Part shown: positions 39,204 to 43,046 of the stretch, piece by piece
How positions within the stretch are numbered: position 1 is the stretch's first letter
How the letters are laid out: each line of letters begins with the position of its first letter
Virus record (IMG/VR): IMGVR_UViG_3300039203_000123
Coordinates: 1 to 43,046 of that record
From: a virus
Strand: one strand, 5' to 3'
DNA: 43,046 nucleotides
Notes under the pieces: generated by a model
Told to the model about the DNA's origin: nothing
Seen by the model: the letters and a program-made list of their open reading frames with translations, nothing else
Database searches by the model: none
Program-made: the position numbers and the translations under genes

Positions 39204-40984
39204 TGTTCGTCCACCACTTGGTCAACGAGGGCATCCCGCCGGAATATCACCTCACGGGTATTCTGGATAAGAAGTCTTTGACCAAGCACCTGACGCGCAT
39301 CGCCAAAGAAAAGCCCGAGCTCTTCCCGGATATTGTCCAGAACGTGAAAAAAGTTGGCGACATGATGGCCACTTTTGAAGGCGTGTCTGTGGGTCTCGAC
39401 GACATCACGCCGGACTATGCAGCTCGGGACAAATTAATTGGTGACGCCCGGCATGATATCGGCAAGCTCAAAGACGATAAAGCGATCGTCAACCGATTGC
39501 TCCAAGCCCAGACTGCCGGCCTCGAACTCGGGACCAAGCACAAGGGTTCTTTGCAAAGGCAAGTTGAATCCGGCTCCCGTGGTAAGCCTGGGCAGTTTTT
39601 GAAGACGGTCTTTTCTCCTGTTGTTGTGAAGGGCCACGGGGATATCCCGTTGCCCTATTTAATTTCTAAAAGCTATTCCGAGGGCCTGTCGCCATCCGAG
39701 TTCTGGCTCACCGCCGGCGAGTCCCGTAGAGAGTCGGCGCAAACTCAGCTTGCCACGGCGCTCCCCGGCGACAGCTCGAAAGTGATCACGAACGTTTTAA
39801 ACAACGCCATGATCACCCGCCCCGACTGCGGGACCGACAACGGCCTCGAGTACAGCGTCGACGACTCCCATATTTTAGACCGTTACGAGGCAGGCTCGAA
39901 CGAGCTCGTCACCGACCAGGTGGTCCGGGCTCTTCATAAGAAGGGCACCAAGACCATCAAGCTGCGCTCGCCTATGACCTGTCTCGATCATCCGGGCGTT
40001 TGCCAGAAGTGCTGGGGCCACAACAACCAAGGTCAGATGCATACGATCGGCGTCAACGTCGGCATGCGTTCGGCGCAGATGCTATCAGAACCCCTTACGC
40101 AGATGGTCCTCTCGTCGAAGCACGGTGGCCAGATGGCGCGCTCCGACGAAGCTAAGCTGGTTGGCACTCTCGGCTTTCGGCAGTTGGTAGGGATCCCAGA
40201 AATTTTCAAAGACCAAGCTACTCTGGCGGAGCATGCAGGGACAGTCTCGTCGATCGAAAAATCCCCCCAGGGCGGCGCCGTCGTACGCATCGGCGATACA
40301 GCACACTATGTGCCGCCCAAGCGCGAAGTCACGGTCAAGCTCGGACAAAAAGTTGTCCCAGGATTCGCGCTCTCGGACGGTATCAAAAACCCGAAGCAAG
40401 TGGTGGAGCTCCAGGGCTTGGGCGCCGGCCGCAAATATATGTCAGGGACTATTTATAATATTTATAAAGACAGCGGCGTTGACATCGACAAGCGCCATGT
40501 GGAGCTTTTGGTCCGCAACAGCCTAAATCACGTCGTCGTGACCGAGGGTGATGATGCCGGTCTTTTTATCAAGGGCGACACTGTCCCCTATAATTCCATC
40601 AGAGCCCACCTTGCTGACGGCGCTACATCACACCAGCTTGGGGTGGGAATTATCGGAAAGCGTCTTGGAGACGAGTATCTTCACTATGCCGCAGGAACAA
40701 CTATCACCCCGGATATTCACGACGCCCTGCACCAAGCAGGGCTCAAGTCCGTCCTCCTCACCAACAAGACGGCCACCTACGACCCGATCATGAAGCCGCT
40801 CGAGCAGGTGCCGCTCATGGGCCAAGACTGGGTGTCCCGTCTTGCGCACCGGCGCATTAAAGACACGCTCATTCGAGGAGCGTCCGAGAACTGGGGATCA
40901 GACACCCACGGGACTTCTCCGTACGCTGCTATGCTTTATGGCACCCAAGACTTTGGCAAAGAAACCGGTAAGGGGCATTATTGA
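39200..40984 (+). CDS. RNA polymerase beta' C-terminal subunit
   Basis: A 594-residue chain from ATG 39200. It begins near E. coli beta' residue 600 (FVHHLVNEGIPPEY, then FEGVSVGLDDITPDY). It carries the bridge-helix region (GESRRESAQTQLATALPGDS), the second zinc site (PDCGTDNG; TCLDHPGVCQKCWGHN, four Cys) and the trigger-loop region (EPLTQMVLSSKHGG). There the catalytic His is kept, but bacterial M-R of the MRTFH stretch is L-S. The C-terminus aligns with the beta' jaw and later domains (ASENWGSDTHGTSP, AAMLYGT). It supplies the moving active-site parts that the fusion chain lacks. It is coupled to the preceding small gene by ATGA and to the next by TTGA. Confidence 0.95.
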   Translation: MMFVHHLVNEGIPPEYHLTGILDKKSLTKHLTRIAKEKPELFPDIVQNVKKVGDMMATFEGVSVGLDDITPDYAARDKLIGDARHDIGKLKDDKAIVNRLLQAQTAGLELGTKHKGSLQRQVESGSRGKPGQFLKTVFSPVVVKGHGDIPLPYLISKSYSEGLSPSEFWLTAGESRRESAQTQLATALPGDSSKVITNVLNNAMITRPDCGTDNGLEYSVDDSHILDRYEAGSNELVTDQVVRALHKKGTKTIKLRSPMTCLDHPGVCQKCWGHNNQGQMHTIGVNVGMRSAQMLSEPLTQMVLSSKHGGQMARSDEAKLVGTLGFRQLVGIPEIFKDQATLAEHAGTVSSIEKSPQGGAVVRIGDTAHYVPPKREVTVKLGQKVVPGFALSDGIKNPKQVVELQGLGAGRKYMSGTIYNIYKDSGVDIDKRHVELLVRNSLNHVVVTEGDDAGLFIKGDTVPYNSIRAHLADGATSHQLGVGIIGKRLGDEYLHYAAGTTITPDIHDALHQAGLKSVLLTNKTATYDPIMKPLEQVPLMGQDWVSRLAHRRIKDTLIRGASENWGSDTHGTSPYAAMLYGTQDFGKETGKGHY

Positions 40985-41829
40985 GTATGTCGAGAAAAAC
41001 TTTTATCGAGGCGACCCTCGACAGCCTTCCCGGAATGGAAAAGACCGCGTTCATTCCCGACGTCGCGCGCAACATGGGCAAGGGCCTGTGGAACCTCGCC
41101 ATGGGTGGGAAGACGCACGCGGCACGTGTCGCATCGAAGGGCAAAAATATTGCCGAGCGCTGGGACCCTCTCCATGGGATTAAGAACGTCGGCGTCGTCC
41201 ACGACACGCATACCGAAGGCCCGCTCAAGGGCATGCTGAAATACGACAGCGAAACTGGCGACCCGATTGGCAAGAAGCGCGGAATTTTGAGTTACCTCGC
41301 ACAGGAATTCAAAGGCCCGAAGCCAACGCGCGCCGATTTATACGCCCATCATCACGCCGAAAAAGCTGGCCAGAACGTCGGGCAGTTCATGCGCGGGGCC
41401 TCGGGCGAGCAGATGAAACAGATGGGCGACATCAATCAAATGGGAACTCTTGATTTCATCAAGAACCACCCAGCGTTAGCGGCGAACTGGTACGGGCGCA
41501 ACGCGCTCCATAAAGGCTTTTTTGTCGGCCTTCCGGCATATGAGATGGGTGGGGTTTTGACGGGTAAGAACCCTGTCGATCCCGAAGCCGGACTCGGCGC
41601 CAACGTCGGACAGTCCTTAGGTTCCACGCTTGGAATGGTCGCTGGTATGCCACTTGGCCTCGTCGGCGGTACCGCCGGCTCGATGGCAGCAGCAGAAGGC
41701 GGCAAGCGTTTGGGTGCGCGCGTCGACCGCGCCTTCAACCTGAAGCCTATGGGTCGACGGCAAGAACCTCTACCTCCCCCTCCGATGTCAGAGCCCGCGC
41801 AAGAGCAGCACTGGTCGCCCAACGGCTAA
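40981..41829 (+). CDS. Glycine-rich virion protein (hypothetical)
   Basis: A 282-residue protein; TTG 40981 (TTGA overlap with beta') is preferred by spacing from AAGGGG, with ATG 40987 possible. The N-terminal half is polar and helical. Residues about 195-245 are a Gly/Ala/Ser/Met-rich hydrophobic stretch (ANVGQSLGSTLGMVAGMPLG, then LVGGTAGSMAAAEGG), like glycine-zipper membrane segments. The end is Pro-rich (RRQEPLPPPPMSEP). It may insert in membrane during DNA ejection, which would fit a position downstream of virion RNA polymerase genes; this is inference. Confidence 0.6.
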   Translation: MSMSRKTFIEATLDSLPGMEKTAFIPDVARNMGKGLWNLAMGGKTHAARVASKGKNIAERWDPLHGIKNVGVVHDTHTEGPLKGMLKYDSETGDPIGKKRGILSYLAQEFKGPKPTRADLYAHHHAEKAGQNVGQFMRGASGEQMKQMGDINQMGTLDFIKNHPALAANWYGRNALHKGFFVGLPAYEMGGVLTGKNPVDPEAGLGANVGQSLGSTLGMVAGMPLGLVGGTAGSMAAAEGGKRLGARVDRAFNLKPMGRRQEPLPPPPMSEPAQEQHWSPNG

Positions 41830-41922
41830 GAAAGTAGTTGTTGGTCCCGGGCACTTAGCCTAAAATTTGTAGTAATTGCGAATAGATCATCTTTAGTTGG
41901 CAGAAAAAAGCGTCTGGATAAA

Positions 41923-41959
41923 ACCGGATAGCTTTCCGGTGTAACAGGCTCTGTTTTTT
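41923..41959 (+). terminator. Terminator-like double hairpin
   Basis: ACCGGA/TCCGGT (41923-41940) is followed by AACAG/CTGTT (41943-41955) and a T-tract (T54-T59 of 41940s block). The second stem is short but has six T after it. It would separate the polymerase block from the next genes in the 150-bp gap. Confidence 0.5.
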
Positions 41960-41979
41960 ACTCACTATAGGAGTGACCG

Positions 41980-42657
41980 ATGATTGCGACTGCGTACGTG
42001 GTGGGCGTTCGGAACTGCATGGTCGACCGTGAAGTTCTGGCCTACGAAAATGAAAAAGTTGCCGAAGCGGACGCTGAAGCTCTGGGCCACGCCCTCGAAC
42101 AACTCGGCGGCGAAGGCGTGCTCGCGACCGACGGCGCGACGGCGGAAGTCACCGACGTCATCGCCATCGCCCTCTCGAAGATGTCGGAGACCGACGACGA
42201 GCAAGAGAAGGTCGCCCACATCGAAGAAGCGGTCGAAGAGATCACGAAGATCGCTTCTTCGCCGGGCAACAACAACGTCGTCGCTGGCGCCCACCCAGGC
42301 AAAGTTGCCAAGGGCGAGAGCAGCGCGAAGTCGACCGATCACAAGAAAGAGCTGACGAACGCCGTCGCCAACACGCGCGACCGTCCGAACGTCTTCAGCC
42401 CGACCCCCGGCAAGTCCGGTGTGAAGGGCGGCACGATCGGCGCCGAGAAGGCGCACCCAGGCGCCGAAGGCAAGAGCACCCCGGTCAAGGACCACGACAA
42501 GGAGCTCTCCAACGCGGTCCCCAACACGGCGCACCGCCGTAACTATTTCGGCGCCCCCGGCAAAACCGGCATCAAGGGCGGCGTGATCGGCACGGAAAAA
42601 GATGCTCCGAAGCACGAAAAGCAAGCCTCGCTGTCTGACTTTCTCGCGAGGCTTTGA
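41980..42657 (+). CDS. Tandem-repeat virion protein
   Basis: A 225-residue protein from ATG 41980 with AGGAG. The N-terminal 95 residues are helical and acidic (EADAEALGHALEQLGGEGVL; EEAVEEITKIAS). Then two direct repeats of 37-38 residues follow (42337-42450 and 42490-42600), each with DH.KEL.NAV.NT..R.N.F, P-GK-G-KGG-IG-EK. The Gly/Lys-rich repeats look flexible. The gene is translated next to the small Y-G-motif gene. Its product may be a minor capsid, decoration or packaging-associated protein. Confidence 0.6.
   Translation: MIATAYVVGVRNCMVDREVLAYENEKVAEADAEALGHALEQLGGEGVLATDGATAEVTDVIAIALSKMSETDDEQEKVAHIEEAVEEITKIASSPGNNNVVAGAHPGKVAKGESSAKSTDHKKELTNAVANTRDRPNVFSPTPGKSGVKGGTIGAEKAHPGAEGKSTPVKDHDKELSNAVPNTAHRRNYFGAPGKTGIKGGVIGTEKDAPKHEKQASLSDFLARL
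42337..42600 (+). repeat. Tandem coding repeat (two units)
   Basis: Units at 42337-42450 (114 nt) and 42490-42600 (111 nt) encode related 37-38-residue modules with about 60% identity, separated by 39 nt. Confidence 0.85.
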
Positions 42658-42896
42658 TGCTCAGCGACGCCTATAACCGAGGGTTTAAGGCGGCTCTGGA
42701 AAAGCTAGGGTTAGCGATGGACATGGCCGGCGACACCGCAGGCAACATGGTCAGCAAAGCCACGGCTCCTCCCGAGATGACGCGGAGCGTCGACAGTTTT
42801 GCCGGTCTCTCAGCTAAAAATCGAAACGTGAATCTCGCCCCTAAACGCGCCATGCCAAAAGCCATGGTCTCTATGGCAACGAAGGTCTTGAAATGA
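42657..42896 (+). CDS. Small protein with Y-G-L-E-L-G-L motif
   Basis: A 79-residue protein from ATG 42657 (overlaps the previous stop as TGATG; GAGG upstream). The first 19 residues (MLSDAYNRGFKAALEKLGLA) strongly resemble the 38222-38533 protein. The remainder is Met/Ala/Lys-rich, without Cys. It belongs to the same operon as the polymerase and repeat protein. Its stop overlaps the next start (ATGA). Confidence 0.65.
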   Translation: MLSDAYNRGFKAALEKLGLAMDMAGDTAGNMVSKATAPPEMTRSVDSFAGLSAKNRNVNLAPKRAMPKAMVSMATKVLK

Positions 42897-43046
42897 AGGA
42901 CATCCTTTCTACGATCTACATCAGTGGCGTCGGCGCAGCTCTCCGGGACAACGGGATCTGCGAGTTCGACAACTTCGCCGGTGCCATGGAAAAAGTCGCC
43001 GCCGACGTGGCAGCGGGGGTGCGTCTCACCGTCAGCAGGCTGATAC
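42893..43046 (+). CDS. Partial gene at right edge, Y-G motif protein
   Basis: The gene starts at ATG 42893 and runs out of the window after 51 codons. The product begins MKDILSTIYISGVGAALRDN, again the Y..G...AL pattern near the N-terminus, followed by GICEFDNFAGAMEKVAADVA. It probably belongs to the family of small virion-module proteins. The function is unknown. Confidence 0.6.
   Translation, partial: MKDILSTIYISGVGAALRDNGICEFDNFAGAMEKVAADVAAGVRLTVSRLI

Noticed and set aside
1-43046. tRNA genes.
   Set aside because: No cloverleaf with a T-loop GTTCRANNC and CCA end was recognised on either strand; matches such as TTCGAATC at 8570 are within genes.
1-43046. CRISPR array or insertion sequence.
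   Set aside because: No regularly spaced direct repeats, transposase genes or terminal inverted repeats were seen; the mobile genes are homing endonucleases.

Overview
The window is part of the genome of a large tailed bacteriophage (Caudoviricetes). It holds a large terminase, a portal protein, tail-type structural proteins, a phage-type replication set, three HNH/AP2-type homing endonucleases, and dense gene packing with many 4-bp start/stop overlaps (GTGA, TTGA, ATGA). Nothing in it looks like a chromosomal housekeeping block. A c-type cytochrome with an N-terminal membrane signal suggests, by inference only, a Gram-negative or otherwise respiring host that can mature haem proteins.

Layout. 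(1) 1-8.8 kb, almost all minus strand: a truncated permuted-papain (C92/YiiX-like) gene, a plus-strand cytochrome c, then a run of probable virion or tail proteins including a 427-aa tail-fibre-like protein, ending with a MoxR-type AAA+ ATPase. Three textbook minus-strand terminators divide this run into transcription units. (2) 8.9-12.16 kb: the plus-strand large terminase, followed by about 1.7 kb nearly free of convincing genes. That stretch has extensive RNA-like secondary structure, a 38-codon minus-strand ORF and a perfect 28-bp palindrome. (3) 12.2-31.4 kb, mostly minus strand: the replication and repair region. It has a family A DNA polymerase with an N-terminal Fe-S uracil-DNA-glycosylase-like domain, an 1141-aa primase-helicase, two PD-(D/E)XK nucleases with C-terminal Cys clusters, a SNF2-type helicase, a YkgJ-type Cys-cluster protein, several conserved phage proteins of unknown function, and the three homing-endonuclease genes. 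A sigma-70-type factor is encoded alone on the plus strand at 20.7-21.8 kb. (4) 31.5-43 kb, all plus strand: portal, a small acidic/basic protein, a giant RNA polymerase gene (beta fused to the first part of beta'), three small overlapping genes, the rest of beta', a glycine-rich protein, a protein with a tandem repeat, and small proteins sharing an N-terminal helix motif.

The central finding is a complete phage-encoded multisubunit RNA polymerase core. Beta and the first part of beta' are fused in one 1458-residue chain carrying NADYDGD. The remainder of beta' is a separate 594-residue chain carrying bridge helix, trigger loop and the second zinc site. The two are separated by three small genes. 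A cognate-looking sigma factor lies 12 kb away. Because the polymerase genes sit directly downstream of the portal in the structural operon, I infer that the enzyme may be packaged in the virion, while the sigma factor and replication genes lie in a differently oriented module. Phages with multisubunit RNA polymerases are known (phiKZ-like phages and a metagenomic Caudovirales group), so the novelty lies in this fusion/split architecture, the nested genes and the accompanying sigma factor.

Two further items deserve follow-up: a candidate structured non-coding RNA of about 500 nt after the terminase gene, in which G-U pairs favour the plus strand, and the phage-encoded cytochrome c.
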